64,000 bases of DNA from NCBI GenBank assembly GCA_963706905.1, contig CAVPNY010000009.1, forward strand, positions 523,409 through 587,408, written 5' to 3'. This DNA comes from CAVPNY01 sp963706905. Its GTDB lineage: Bacteria; Chloroflexota; Anaerolineae; Anaerolineales; UBA4823. Positions 1 to 8,460 of this stretch are shown one piece after another. Numbering within the stretch: position 1 is the stretch's first letter; each line of letters begins with the position of its first letter. The notes beneath the pieces are model-generated. The model saw nothing but the letters and a program-made list of their open reading frames with translations. It was not told the origin of the DNA and did no database searches. The translations under genes and the position numbers were made by a program.

Positions 1-730
1 TCAAAACCAAGCCTAACAAAAAAAGCCAGCCACCATCAGCGATTCCAAATACCCCCAGAATGCCAGTAAGAGACAGCAGAAGGAAGAACGGCCGGCGATA
101 TTCCAGTGGCAGCAGGTAATGGGCCAGAAAGCCGAAAAAGACCAGCAGCATGATATTGTGCGAGAACACCTCGTTTTCCAGGCTGAACTCTCGGATTACC
201 ATGACAAGCAGACCGAGCTGGAGAACCAAGAGTGAAAACTTGGCGACGGCCTGACGATCGACAACGAATATTTCAGATAATTCGATAGAGAGCGGTATCT
301 CCCCAGGCGAGGTGACAAAGACCCGCGTCAGCAGGATGCTGAAAGTCATGACTGCCATCATCAAAACTTTATCGATATTCCCTGGCAGGCCGGTGTTGAT
401 CACGATCAGGTCTGAGGAAAGCGCTACTGCCAGAATCGAAACACCAATCAGCAGCCAGAAACCAAACCTGCGGTTTGGCGCAGGCAAGACTAAAATCAGG
501 CCAGCAAAAAACAGGAATAAACCACTAACCGCCACGGTAACCTGGTGGGCGCCTAATCCTGGCATTCCGCCAAATCCCAAAGCATCCGCAGCGAAGGCAA
601 AAACCAACGCTGTAACACCAGCTAACATTAAGAGTGATGGAATAATCTTGTTGATGGTCCCCACCAAATTCTCAATTGTAGAACCATTCGTCTGTTTCAA
701 TTTAGGTTGAAGCTCTTCCGAATGTTCCAT
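1..730 (-). CDS. Membrane-bound O-acyltransferase-like protein, N-terminal part (cut by window edge)
   Basis: An open frame begins at the ATG at 730 (MEHSEELQPKLKQ...) and runs off the left edge, so only about 243 N-terminal residues are visible. They form many hydrophobic segments typical of a polytopic inner-membrane protein. The last visible stretch (HYLLPLEYRRPF, then a small-residue and leucine-rich helix) resembles the start of the MBOAT core, and an acyl carrier protein gene lies 31 bp upstream in the same direction. MBOAT proteins of the DltB/AlgI type transfer acyl groups from a carrier to an extracytoplasmic acceptor. The catalytic His lies outside the window, so the family call is an inference from partial sequence and context. 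Confidence 0.5.
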   Translation of the reverse strand, partial: MEHSEELQPKLKQTNGSTIENLVGTINKIIPSLLMLAGVTALVFAFAADALGFGGMPGLGAHQVTVAVSGLFLFFAGLILVLPAPNRRFGFWLLIGVSILAVALSSDLIVINTGLPGNIDKVLMMAVMTFSILLTRVFVTSPGEIPLSIELSEIFVVDRQAVAKFSLLVLQLGLLVMVIREFSLENEVFSHNIMLLVFFGFLAHYLLPLEYRRPFFLLLSLTGILGVFGIADGGWLFLLGLVL

Positions 731-761
731 TACCAATAAGCCTCCCCAGAATCGATAAAAA

Positions 762-1010
762 TCAAGCTTTCTTAGATTGAACGAGCCTGGCCATATCGGC
801 AATCGTATTGAGATAGTCCTCGCTGGTTTCGTATGCCTCGATAGTGACGCCAAACTCATCTTCCAAAAATGCTACCAGCTTGAGAATCGCCAGCGAGTTT
901 AGGATCCGGGTAGAAAGCAGTGGAGTGTCTATTGCGAGATTGGCCGGATCATCTCCAGGTAAGAATTCTTCATGGATATAACCTTTTATTTCGCTTTCAA
1001 CTTCACTCAT
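762..1010 (-). CDS. Acyl carrier protein-like protein
   Basis: An 82-residue acidic protein of the usual carrier-protein length. It shows the four-helix pattern with the phosphopantetheine attachment region LLSTRILNSLAILKLV. The canonical D-S-L motif is N-S-L here, with the serine kept at about residue 38. The ATG at 1010 is preceded on the minus strand by a GAGGAG-type ribosome site. It sits directly upstream of the membrane acyltransferase-like gene, so it probably supplies that enzyme with a specific acyl group, as DltC does for DltB, rather than serving bulk fatty acid synthesis. The substrate cannot be deduced. Confidence 0.8.
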   Translation of the reverse strand: MSEVESEIKGYIHEEFLPGDDPANLAIDTPLLSTRILNSLAILKLVAFLEDEFGVTIEAYETSEDYLNTIADMARLVQSKKA

Positions 1011-1488
1011 TGGTATGTGCTCCTCTTCATTTACTTTGGTAGTTGCAGTTAATGCGCACCAATATAATAGATTCTGTAATCACGATCAGGAGGCTGGGAG
1101 GAGGTAAGACCATAACAGAACTTTACCCTTAGGCCAGGATTCCCCCCTTTCCAGGTTGTCAGACTAATGCACGGCGAAGATATGATTGTCACTGCAAGAC
1201 TATAGATGAGATTCAAAGAATAGTTAATGAACCGACATCCGCCGCGGCCTCAATGTTTAAAACGCCGAGATGAAAAATTTGTTACAGGCCAGTGCCGGTC
1301 TCTCAGCGCCGGTGATTGAGAGCGGGTGCTCCAGAGCCTAGGTCGAAGAGGAACATTGTTTTTACCAGAACGACAAGATCCGGAAGAATTCCATGCCAGC
1401 GGTTAAGCAAAAGATAATGCCTGGCGTTTTCGGATCGGGGATTACAATCTTATTAAGAAAGAATTCAAATCCTGGAAGGTGAAAGATC
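1011..1488. other. Intergenic region without recognisable gene
   Basis: About 480 bp between the divergent carrier-protein and cutA genes. I see no tRNA, no long hairpin followed by a T-run and no conserved short ORF. It must carry two divergent promoters. TACAAT at 1443-1448 is a possible -10 for cutA, but no matching -35 is evident. Confidence 0.5.
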
Positions 1489-1818
1489 ATGCAGAACCAA
1501 TTTGTGGTAGTACTCGTTACCGCCCCATCGAAATCTATTGCAGAGCAAATCGCTCAGGCGTTGTTGAATCAACACCTGATTGCATGCGCCAACTTAATGG
1601 CGCCTGTGCAGTCTTACTATACCTGGCAGGGGGAAACGAAAGCTGATGAAGAAGTTTTAATGCTCTTGAAGACGCGTGCAGATCTGTTCACTGACAAACT
1701 GGTCCCGGCTATTCAGGCGCTCCACCCATACGAAGTGCCGGAGATCATCGCCCTACCGATCCTGATGGGCGCGCAGAATTACTTGGGTTGGATTGAAGAA
1801 GTAACCAGTCAGCAGTAG
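1489..1818 (+). CDS. cutA: CutA-type divalent cation tolerance protein
   Basis: 109 residues, the normal CutA1 length. Diagnostic motifs are visible: the N-terminal beta strand VVVLVTAPS, the A-C-A-N-L segment after LLNQHLI, S-Y-Y-T-W-Q-G around residue 45, a T-R-A-D segment, and H-P-Y-E-V-P-E-I near residue 82, followed by NYLGWIEEV. CutA proteins form very stable trimers with a PII-like fold and are linked to copper/divalent metal tolerance, though their exact role is debated. The start follows a GGAAGGTGA ribosome site. It converges with the efflux permease gene, whose end lies 43 bp downstream, and looks monocistronic. Confidence 0.9.
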   Translation: MQNQFVVVLVTAPSKSIAEQIAQALLNQHLIACANLMAPVQSYYTWQGETKADEEVLMLLKTRADLFTDKLVPAIQALHPYEVPEIIALPILMGAQNYLGWIEEVTSQQ

Positions 1819-1861
1819 AAAGTAATCCGTTGTTAATTCCCAACCTGCCACTATTGTGGGC

Positions 1862-3088
1862 TTACTCGTAGCGCAAGGCTTCCACCGGCTCCAGGCTGGC
1901 AGCGCGATTGGCCGGGTACAGGCCGAAGAAGAGGCCAACGGCGGTTGAGAACAGCGTCGCCATCAAAATCGTGTCAATCCCAATAGAAGGGTTGATCGCG
2001 GCGTCATTTGCGGCGGCGATGCTACCAACTATGGTAGAGATCGCCCAGCCGAGCAAGATGCCAATGACGCCGCCGATCAGGCTGAGCACCGAAGACTCGG
2101 TCAAGAACTGCACCAGGATATCGATCTTGCGCGCGCCCAGGGCCTTGCGCAGGCCGATCTCGCGCGTACGTTCAGTCACTGAAACCAGCATGATGTTCAT
2201 GATGCCGATCCCACCCACCAGCAAAGAAATAGCAGCAATGCCCCCTAGGAAGATAGTCAACACGCTGGTGATTGTGCGGGCCGTGTCGAGGAAGTCCTGC
2301 TGAGTGAAGGTGGTGAAATCATCGACGCCGATCTCTGTGCTGTGGCGGGTGCGCAGGATCTGGGCGATCTCATCGCTCGCTTCCTGCACCACCTGGGCAT
2401 TTACTGCCTGTACCAGCAGAAGATCGATGTTTTCGCGCGATTGGCGGCGAATCAGGCGATTCTGGGCGGTGGTCAAAGGTACCATCACCTGATTATCCTC
2501 ATTTGCAAAAGATGAGCCGCCCTTTTCCTTCAACACCCCAATTACCCGGAATGGTTGCCCATCAATGCGCACTGTTTCGCCTACCAGACCTTCCTTACGC
2601 CCAAACAATTTATCGGCAACATCGGTACCCAATAATACAACCGAAGCCCTTCCCAGCATATGCTCTTCATTGATAAACTCACCTTCGATGACCGGCGTGT
2701 TGCGTACTTGCTCATACGCCGGCGTTACTCCCACCACTGAGGTAAAGGTGCTCTCACCGCCGTATGATACTTTCCCATCCCCTTGCAAGACTGGAGCTAC
2801 GGCTGAAACAGAAGGCGCCTGGAACGGGTCAGCGATGGCATCTGCATCTCCCAGAGTGATCGGCTTAGGATTGGTCACTTCCTCCGATCCGCCGCGGAAG
2901 ACGAAGATCAGATTTGTGCCAATGCCCTGAATGGAACCGGTGATCGTGTTCTCTGCCCCACGCCCAATGGAGATCATGGCGATCACTGCAGCAACCCCAA
3001 TGACAATCCCCAGGATGGTTAACCCAGAGCGCAATTTATTTGACGACAGGCTTTCCAGAGCTTCAATGAAGGATTGCATTAGATTCAT
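1862..3088 (-). CDS. MacB/FtsX-family ABC transporter permease
   Basis: 408 residues with the MacB layout: one N-terminal membrane helix (about 18-40, GLTILGIVIGVAAVIAM), a large extracytoplasmic domain (about 45-265) and three C-terminal helices of the FtsX domain (about 275-400) carrying the E-R-T-R-E-I-G-L-R-K-A-L-G motif. Such permeases are mechanotransmitters that export peptides, lipoproteins or antibiotics with an adaptor protein. Its ATG overlaps the stop of the ATPase gene by 4 bp, so the two are translationally coupled. It is last in a three-gene operon (adaptor, ATPase, permease). The substrate is unknown. Confidence 0.9.
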   Translation of the reverse strand: MNLMQSFIEALESLSSNKLRSGLTILGIVIGVAAVIAMISIGRGAENTITGSIQGIGTNLIFVFRGGSEEVTNPKPITLGDADAIADPFQAPSVSAVAPVLQGDGKVSYGGESTFTSVVGVTPAYEQVRNTPVIEGEFINEEHMLGRASVVLLGTDVADKLFGRKEGLVGETVRIDGQPFRVIGVLKEKGGSSFANEDNQVMVPLTTAQNRLIRRQSRENIDLLLVQAVNAQVVQEASDEIAQILRTRHSTEIGVDDFTTFTQQDFLDTARTITSVLTIFLGGIAAISLLVGGIGIMNIMLVSVTERTREIGLRKALGARKIDILVQFLTESSVLSLIGGVIGILLGWAISTIVGSIAAANDAAINPSIGIDTILMATLFSTAVGLFFGLYPANRAASLEPVEALRYE

Positions 3089-3765
3089 CGGTGGGCCTCC
3101 ACCACTCCGTCGCGGATGCGGATGGAGCGACCTGTCTGGGCAGCGACATCTTGATCATGAGTGACGATGATCAGGGTTGTGCCGCGCTCTTTGTTCAAGT
3201 TGAGCAGCAGGTGCATGATCTCTTCCCCCGATTTCGTATCCAGGTTACCGGTGGGCTCGTCTGCCAATAGGATGGCTGGCTCGTTAACCAAAGCGCGGGC
3301 GATGGCTACCCTTTGCTGTTGCCCGCCAGAGAGCTCATTCGGACGGTGTGTCAATCGATCGCCCAGTCCAACTTTTTCGAGGGCTTCACGGGCGCGCTCT
3401 TTACGCCCACGGGTGACACCGGCATATCGCATCGGCAGCTCAACATTGTACACGGCAGTCGCTCGGGACAGCAAATTAAAACTCTGGAAGACAAAGCCAA
3501 CCTTGCGATTGCGGATAGAGGCAAGCTGGTCGTCGTTAAGATTTGAAACCGCCTCCCCATCCAGGATATATGCTCCTGAAGTAGGCCGGTCCAGGCAGCC
3601 GATGATATTCATTAATGTCGACTTACCAGAGCCAGACGGTCCCATGATCGAGACAACCTCGCCGCGTTCAATCTCTAAAGACAGGCCACGTAGAGCATGC
3701 ACCTCAACCTCGCCCATTTTATAAACCTTAGTCAGGTTCTCTGCAGTTATCACCCAATCGCTCAT
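3085..3765 (-). CDS. MacB/LolD-type ABC transporter ATP-binding protein
   Basis: 226 residues, a complete single nucleotide-binding domain. Walker A is GPSGSGKST near residue 42, the Q-loop lies in VGFVFQSFNLL, the signature is LSGGQQQR, Walker B is AILLADEPTGNLD and the switch histidine is in VTHD. The -TGNLDTKSG- segment after Walker B is typical of the LolD/MacB/FtsE group. It energises the adjacent permease. It starts 2 bp after the adaptor stop and overlaps the permease start, consistent with one mRNA. The protein acts at the cytoplasmic face of the membrane. Confidence 0.93.
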   Translation of the reverse strand: MSDWVITAENLTKVYKMGEVEVHALRGLSLEIERGEVVSIMGPSGSGKSTLMNIIGCLDRPTSGAYILDGEAVSNLNDDQLASIRNRKVGFVFQSFNLLSRATAVYNVELPMRYAGVTRGRKERAREALEKVGLGDRLTHRPNELSGGQQQRVAIARALVNEPAILLADEPTGNLDTKSGEEIMHLLLNLNKERGTTLIIVTHDQDVAAQTGRSIRIRDGVVEAHR

Positions 3766-3767
3766 GA

Positions 3768-5174
3768 CTACCTCTGCATGAAAGATGGTGGGCCGTTCTG
3801 CTCAAATGTGATAGGCGGATTCAGAACCACCAGATCACCCTCCTGCAGGTCGCCTTCGATTACCTGGCTGCTCGTTTCTGATGAAGCTCCCAAGCTGATC
3901 TCAACTGGTGTAGGTAAGCCATTTTTTAAAATATACACAACCCGGTTGCCATCGACCACCCTGACAGCCCGGTTGGGGATCAACAAGGCATCCTCCAAGC
4001 GGTTGACGGCGATATTTACTGCTGCAGTCATGCCAGGCTTAACAGTGTCATCTGGGTCGATCAGTTCAACTGTGACAATAAAATCAACCACATCTTGCAG
4101 AGACGTTCCGACCAGGGCAACTTCAGAAACCACTCCGCGATATTCCTTGCCCGGTATCGCGTCAAAGGACACAACAACCTCCTGACCTTCCTGGATATTA
4201 TTGATATCTATCTCCGAAACCTGCACATCTACCAGCAGGCGGGAGAGATCGTCCAGGCGGAAGGCGAGCGTACCTGGGGTGACCTGATCGCCAGATTTGC
4301 TGTCGATCTGGGTGATGGTGCCCATAAAGGGCGCAGCAATGTGTTGCTGATCCACCGTGGCCTGAGCTGCCGCGACACGCGCCTCTGCGGCAGCGATATC
4401 ATCAGCAGAAGCACCCGCAATTAGATCTGCATAATTTTCCTGAGCATCCTCCAATTGAGCCTGGGCAAGCGCCAGATCGGCCTCGGCTACAGCCAGATCG
4501 ACCGGATTAGCAGTACCTAGCAAGTTATTCAGCCGCCGCACAGCAGCATCATATTGCGCCTGTACCTGGGCTAGCCGGCCCAGTAATGAGGCCCGCACCA
4601 GGTTATCTTCTGGCTTGTTCTCATACGGCGCGTAATCCTCGCGGGCTTTATCCAGTTGATCCTTAGCCAATGTCACGCTGGCGCGCGCCTGGTCGATGTC
4701 GGATTGCGTAGAAGCGGTATTGAGGTTGTTGACATAACGCTCTAAATCTCGCACGCTTTCTTCAGCCTTGGCGATGGCCTGTTTGGCCTGCTTAATCGCC
4801 AGATCAGAAGGAGGCTCGCGCAAATCATCCAGGGCGTTGCGAGCGTTTACCAGGTCAACGCCGGCCAGGATGACATTTTGGGGGAGAGAAGTTTCAGCTA
4901 ATTCAGCCAGGACCTGATCGGCGGAAACCTGCTCGCCTACCGCCACGTCTACTTCAGCAACGCTGCCCGATGTTTGCCAGGGAAGGACAGCAGTTTGATT
5001 GGCGCGGACGGTACCAGTGGCTCCAATGCTGGCGACCAATTCCCCTCGCTCGACGGCTATTGTCTGCAAATCACTCAATGCGCTCTCCTGTTGTCCCGCG
5101 CGAAACCGCATGAAGAGATAAATTCCCCCAGCTACAACCGCCAGCACAATGATCACAATGATCGCTTTTCTCAT
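3768..5174 (-). CDS. HlyD/MacA-family efflux adaptor
   Basis: 468 residues. An N-terminal membrane anchor (about 4-24) is followed by a first lipoyl half (about 45-85), a long alanine/glutamine/aspartate-rich coiled-coil hairpin (about 95-270), a second lipoyl half near IAAPFMGTITQIDSKSGDQV, then beta-barrel and membrane-proximal domains. This is the membrane-fusion protein order seen in MacA and related adaptors. Chloroflexota are usually described as monoderm, so the adaptor may work at the single membrane or cell surface. It is first in the operon, and a 6-bp inverted repeat lies about 65 bp upstream of its start. Confidence 0.9.
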   Translation of the reverse strand: MRKAIIVIIVLAVVAGGIYLFMRFRAGQQESALSDLQTIAVERGELVASIGATGTVRANQTAVLPWQTSGSVAEVDVAVGEQVSADQVLAELAETSLPQNVILAGVDLVNARNALDDLREPPSDLAIKQAKQAIAKAEESVRDLERYVNNLNTASTQSDIDQARASVTLAKDQLDKAREDYAPYENKPEDNLVRASLLGRLAQVQAQYDAAVRRLNNLLGTANPVDLAVAEADLALAQAQLEDAQENYADLIAGASADDIAAAEARVAAAQATVDQQHIAAPFMGTITQIDSKSGDQVTPGTLAFRLDDLSRLLVDVQVSEIDINNIQEGQEVVVSFDAIPGKEYRGVVSEVALVGTSLQDVVDFIVTVELIDPDDTVKPGMTAAVNIAVNRLEDALLIPNRAVRVVDGNRVVYILKNGLPTPVEISLGASSETSSQVIEGDLQEGDLVVLNPPITFEQNGPPSFMQR

Positions 5175-5238
5175 GAATGTTTTCCTCCGACCGCTATCCT
5201 ACACAAGGCGATTATCAAAGATTTCTGAAAGAATGATT

Positions 5239-5256
5239 TTAACCCAAAATGGTTAA
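5239..5256. promoter_or_regulatory. Inverted repeat upstream of the efflux operon
   Basis: TTAACC, six spacer bases and GGTTAA form a perfect dyad in the intergenic region between the divergent efflux and GltD-like operons, closer to the efflux adaptor start. The size fits a homodimeric repressor operator. No regulator gene is adjacent, so this rests on symmetry and position only. Confidence 0.35.
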
Positions 5257-5356
5257 GGGTGATTAAGCATTTAACAGTGCGTGAGACAATTTTAACTGCT
5301 TACTGAAGTAGTCCTGGACAGCCTACGGATCCAAGCAAATATGGTCTTTTTTAGTC

Positions 5357-5370
5357 GTGACAAACGTCAC
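5357..5370. promoter_or_regulatory. CRP/FNR-like dyad upstream of the GltD-like pair
   Basis: GTGA, six bases (CAAACG) and TCAC match the core of the CRP/FNR-family operator (TGTGA-N6-TCACA) with exact spacing. It lies about 100 bp upstream of the first GltD-like start codon, a plausible activator position. A single short match can arise by chance. Confidence 0.35.
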
Positions 5371-5468
5371 AAAATTTGGTGACATCCGGGACTGAAACCA
5401 AACCAGTTTTATCATTATTATCACCATAGGAATACTGTTCGCCAACGCATCACAAAAGGAGGTATTTA

Positions 5469-6908
5469 ATGCCGATCATCGATAGCGAGTTCCTGGCAAT
5501 CGACCGCAAAGCCCGCGCGCGCATTCCGTCTTTGGAAGAAACTACCCGTCCGGTTAAGGAGCGGGTATGTGATTTTAATGATGTGATCGTACCTATGGAC
5601 GCCGCACAGGCTATGTTAGAAGCATCGCGTTGTGTTCACTGTCCAGATCCAGCTCCATGCGTTGAGGCCTGTCCAGCTCACAACGACATCCCGTCAGCCA
5701 TGTGGCTGATCGAACAGGGAGAGTTCCTGGAAGCTGCCAAGCTATATCGCCAAACCAGTTCGCTGCCAGAGATTTGTGGGCGAGTATGCCCGCAAGAGCA
5801 ACTCTGCCAAGGATCGTGTACACACCAGAAGTTGCACGAACCAGTGATGACTGGCCCATTGGAAGCCTTTGTCACCTGTTATGAGCGGCGAATGGTTGGT
5901 GTAGAACTAGCAGTTGGAGAGCCAACTGGAAAGAAGGTCGCCATTGTGGGTGCAGGCCCAGCTGGCCTGGCCTGTGCTGAGCGGCTGATTAGCAATGGCC
6001 ACGCGGTGACAATTTTCGATTCGAAACCAAAAACCGGGGGGTTAATGACCTACGGCATCCCGAATTTCAAGCTACCCAAAGAGGTAGTCTTTGCGCGCTG
6101 GGGGGATTTCGAGCGTGCCGGAGTGGAACTCGTCCCGGAGACCTATATTGGTAAAGATAAGAGTATTGACGACCTGTTTTCCGAAGGATTTGGTGCGGTC
6201 TTTGTCGGAGTCGGTGTTGGCATAGACGCCCCCATGGAGGTGCCGGGTGAAGATCTTCCTGGTGTGATGAAAGCGACAGAGTTTTTAATCCGCTGCAGTT
6301 TAGACGATGAGAATCTGCTGCCGCGCGAGATGCGCGGCAGGCCGCAGGTCGGCAAGAAAGTGGCTGTGATAGGCGGCGGAGACACGGCATCAGATTGTCT
6401 GCGCACTGCGGTGCGGCTGGGCGCTACCCAAGTGGTGTGCCTGTACCGCCGAACCGAGAGGGAGATGCCAGGAGGCCGTCACGATCGGGAAATGGCTAAG
6501 GAGGAAGGCGCCCAATACGAATACCTCACCCAGCCAGTGAGATTTATTGCGGGCGACGATGGCCGCTTGAAGGAGATCGAGTGCATTCGGATGGAGCTAG
6601 GTGAACCGGATAAATCTGGCCGCCGCCGACCAGTACCGATCGAGGGTACGAACTTCATTGTGGAAGCAGACACAGCTGTGTTAGCCCTGGGTTACTGGCC
6701 CGATCCAGTAATCGGCGAGACAACCCCTGGGCTTGAAACCCGCAATTGGGGTCTGATTGTAGCTGACAAAAAGACTGGCACCACCAGCCGACCAGGCGTG
6801 TTCGCCGGGGGCGACGTGGTTACCGGTCCAGAACTGGTTGTAACCGCGATGGTGGCCGGTCGAAAGGCTGCAGAAACGATTGACCGATATCTGAAAGAAA
6901 ACAAATGA
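5469..6908 (+). CDS. GltD-like NAD(P)H/FAD oxidoreductase, copy 1
   Basis: 479 residues, the length of the glutamate synthase small subunit. The N-terminus has the double [4Fe-4S] cysteine pattern (CVHCPDPAPCVEAC, then CGRVCPQEQLCQGSC). An FAD-binding GAGPAG follows at about residue 158 and an NAD(P)-binding GGGDTASDC at about 300. The start is fixed by a strong AAAGGAGG at 5455-5462. No gltB glutaminase subunit is nearby. Such stand-alone GltD homologues pass electrons from NAD(P)H to partner enzymes or ferredoxin, so true glutamate synthase function is not shown. It overlaps a paralogue by 4 bp. Confidence 0.85.
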   Translation: MPIIDSEFLAIDRKARARIPSLEETTRPVKERVCDFNDVIVPMDAAQAMLEASRCVHCPDPAPCVEACPAHNDIPSAMWLIEQGEFLEAAKLYRQTSSLPEICGRVCPQEQLCQGSCTHQKLHEPVMTGPLEAFVTCYERRMVGVELAVGEPTGKKVAIVGAGPAGLACAERLISNGHAVTIFDSKPKTGGLMTYGIPNFKLPKEVVFARWGDFERAGVELVPETYIGKDKSIDDLFSEGFGAVFVGVGVGIDAPMEVPGEDLPGVMKATEFLIRCSLDDENLLPREMRGRPQVGKKVAVIGGGDTASDCLRTAVRLGATQVVCLYRRTEREMPGGRHDREMAKEEGAQYEYLTQPVRFIAGDDGRLKEIECIRMELGEPDKSGRRRPVPIEGTNFIVEADTAVLALGYWPDPVIGETTPGLETRNWGLIVADKKTGTTSRPGVFAGGDVVTGPELVVTAMVAGRKAAETIDRYLKENK

Positions 6909-8368
6909 GCAACGTCTCAGCGCCTGCCGCGACCGTCCAACAGCGTCAGGCGCGGCGCGAACTGCCAGGATTAGATCGCAAGTCTCGCATGCGTCTGCTT
7001 TTCCAGGGGCTACCTACCCGGCCACCTGCAGAGCGCGTGAAAGACTTTAACGAGGCTACCCTGCCTTTTACGCCCGAACAAGCCAAGGCAGAAGCTATGC
7101 GCTGCCTGCACTGCCCCGATCCTGCCCCGTGCTTTAAAGCCTGCCCGGCGCATAACGATATCTCTCTGGCAATGTGGCTGATCGAGCGAGGGGAATTCAA
7201 TCAGGCCGCCGAAGTGTATCGCAAGACCAGTTGCCTTTCAGAGGTATGCGGCCGAGTTTGCCCGCACGAAAAACTATGCGAAGGGGCTTGCGTACGCACC
7301 AAAGTTGATGGTCCAGTCCTGACTGGGGCGCTGGAAGCCTACGTGACTGACTTCAACCGCCAGACATGCGGAGTAAAGATCCCCATCGGCGAGTCCACGG
7401 GCAAGAAAGTTGCTGTGATCGGAGCCGGGCCAGCCGGGATATCCTGCGCTGAACAACTAATTCGGCTGGGTCACTGGGTCACGATCTTCGACGCCAAACC
7501 TATCCCTGGCGGGCTGCTGGTATACGGCATCCCAAATTTCAAATTACCCAAATCGATCGTCCTGGAAATGTGGCAAGATCTGGTGGAAGCGGGGCTTACT
7601 TTCAATGGAAACACCTATATCGGGCGAACCAGGACGGTCAACGATCTGTTTAACGAAGGATTCGATGCAGTCTTCATTGGCACCGGCGCTGGGCGAGATA
7701 TCCCAATGGGAATAGATGGAGAAAAACTGCCCGGTGTTTACAAAGGCACCGAGTTTCTAATTCGCGCCAATACCGATCCGAAGCTGCTACCTCCCGATTT
7801 ATTGGGTAGCCCAGAAGTTGGGCGGCGAGTCGCGGTGATCGGCGGTGGGGATACCGCATCGGACTGCCTGCGCACCGCCTTACGGATGGGGGCAGACGAA
7901 GTAATTTGCTTGTACCGTCGCACTGAGGCAGAAATGCCCGGCGGGTACCATGATCGGCAGATGGCGCGCGAAGAAGGTGCGAAGTACCAATTTTTGACTC
8001 AACCAGTGCGGTTCTTCCCAGGCATCGATGGCCGCCTGGCAACTATCGAATGCATTCGCATGGAACTTGGCGAACCCGACGCCAAAGGACGGCGTAGGCC
8101 TTTGCCCATTGAAAGCTCGAACTTTCACGTCCCGGTTGATACAGCTATCCTGGCCCTCGGGTACCAGCCCGACCCGATCATCGGCGCCACCACTCCTGGT
8201 CTGCGAACGCATAATTGGGGTCTGATCGTCACAGATCACGAAACCGGCACCACCAGTCGTATGGGCGTGTTCGCCGGCGGCGACGTGGCTACCGGGCCCG
8301 ATCTGGTGGTCACTGCGATGGTCGCGGGACGCAAAGCAGCCAACACCATCGACGCATATTTATATTGA
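6905..8368 (+). CDS. GltD-like NAD(P)H/FAD oxidoreductase, copy 2
   Basis: 487 residues, collinear with and closely similar to the preceding protein. It has the same N-terminal cysteine clusters (CLHCPDPAPCFKAC, CGRVCPHEKLCEGAC), the FAD motif GAGPAG, the NAD(P) motif GGGDTASDC and the C-terminal GVFAGGDVATGPDLVVTAM flavin-closing segment. Its ATG overlaps the previous stop (ATGA), so the two are co-translated and may form a heteromer. A strong intrinsic terminator follows. Tandem duplication with retention of all cofactor motifs suggests both copies are active. The electron acceptor is unknown. Confidence 0.85.
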   Translation: MSNVSAPAATVQQRQARRELPGLDRKSRMRLLFQGLPTRPPAERVKDFNEATLPFTPEQAKAEAMRCLHCPDPAPCFKACPAHNDISLAMWLIERGEFNQAAEVYRKTSCLSEVCGRVCPHEKLCEGACVRTKVDGPVLTGALEAYVTDFNRQTCGVKIPIGESTGKKVAVIGAGPAGISCAEQLIRLGHWVTIFDAKPIPGGLLVYGIPNFKLPKSIVLEMWQDLVEAGLTFNGNTYIGRTRTVNDLFNEGFDAVFIGTGAGRDIPMGIDGEKLPGVYKGTEFLIRANTDPKLLPPDLLGSPEVGRRVAVIGGGDTASDCLRTALRMGADEVICLYRRTEAEMPGGYHDRQMAREEGAKYQFLTQPVRFFPGIDGRLATIECIRMELGEPDAKGRRRPLPIESSNFHVPVDTAILALGYQPDPIIGATTPGLRTHNWGLIVTDHETGTTSRMGVFAGGDVATGPDLVVTAMVAGRKAANTIDAYLY

Positions 8369-8398
8369 GGTCCGCCGAACCAACCCGAATTGCTGCGG

Positions 8399-8404
8399 TA
8401 TAAT
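8399..8404 (+). promoter_or_regulatory. Possible -10 element before gyrA
   Basis: A perfect TATAAT hexamer sits about 57 bp before the gyrA ATG, with no recognisable -35. Transcription from it would begin inside the 5' arm of the terminator hairpin at 8409-8442, so the two signals are superimposed. Confidence 0.4.
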
Positions 8405-8408
8405 CAAA

Positions 8409-8442
8409 AGATGTGTGCGCCAGAAGCGTACACATCTTTTTT
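8409..8442 (+). terminator. Intrinsic terminator after the GltD-like pair
   Basis: AGATGTGTGCGC (8409-8420) pairs with GCGTACACATCT (8426-8437) through 12 bp including one G-T, with loop CAGAA and a run of six T ending at 8442. It ends the GltD-like operon 18 bp before the gyrA start codon. Confidence 0.85.
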
Positions 8443-8460
8443 GTTATTAAAGGATTATCA

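Noticed and set aside
312..710. Plus-strand 132-residue frame
   Set aside because: It is antisense to the hydrophobic MBOAT-like gene and has the Pro/Lys/Thr-rich composition expected of a shadow frame.
1461..1475. tRNA-like T-loop sequence ATTCAAATCCTGG
   Set aside because: No acceptor stem, anticodon arm or D-arm can be drawn around it.
1908..3164. Plus-strand frames opposite the ABC permease
   Set aside because: These are low-complexity, Ser/Arg-rich frames antisense to a clearly conserved gene; there are no ribosome sites or homology features.
8413..8460. N-terminal extension of gyrA from an ATG at 8413
   Set aside because: It lies inside a perfect terminator hairpin and has no homology to GyrA. 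The ATG at 8461 has a ribosome site and starts the conserved sequence.
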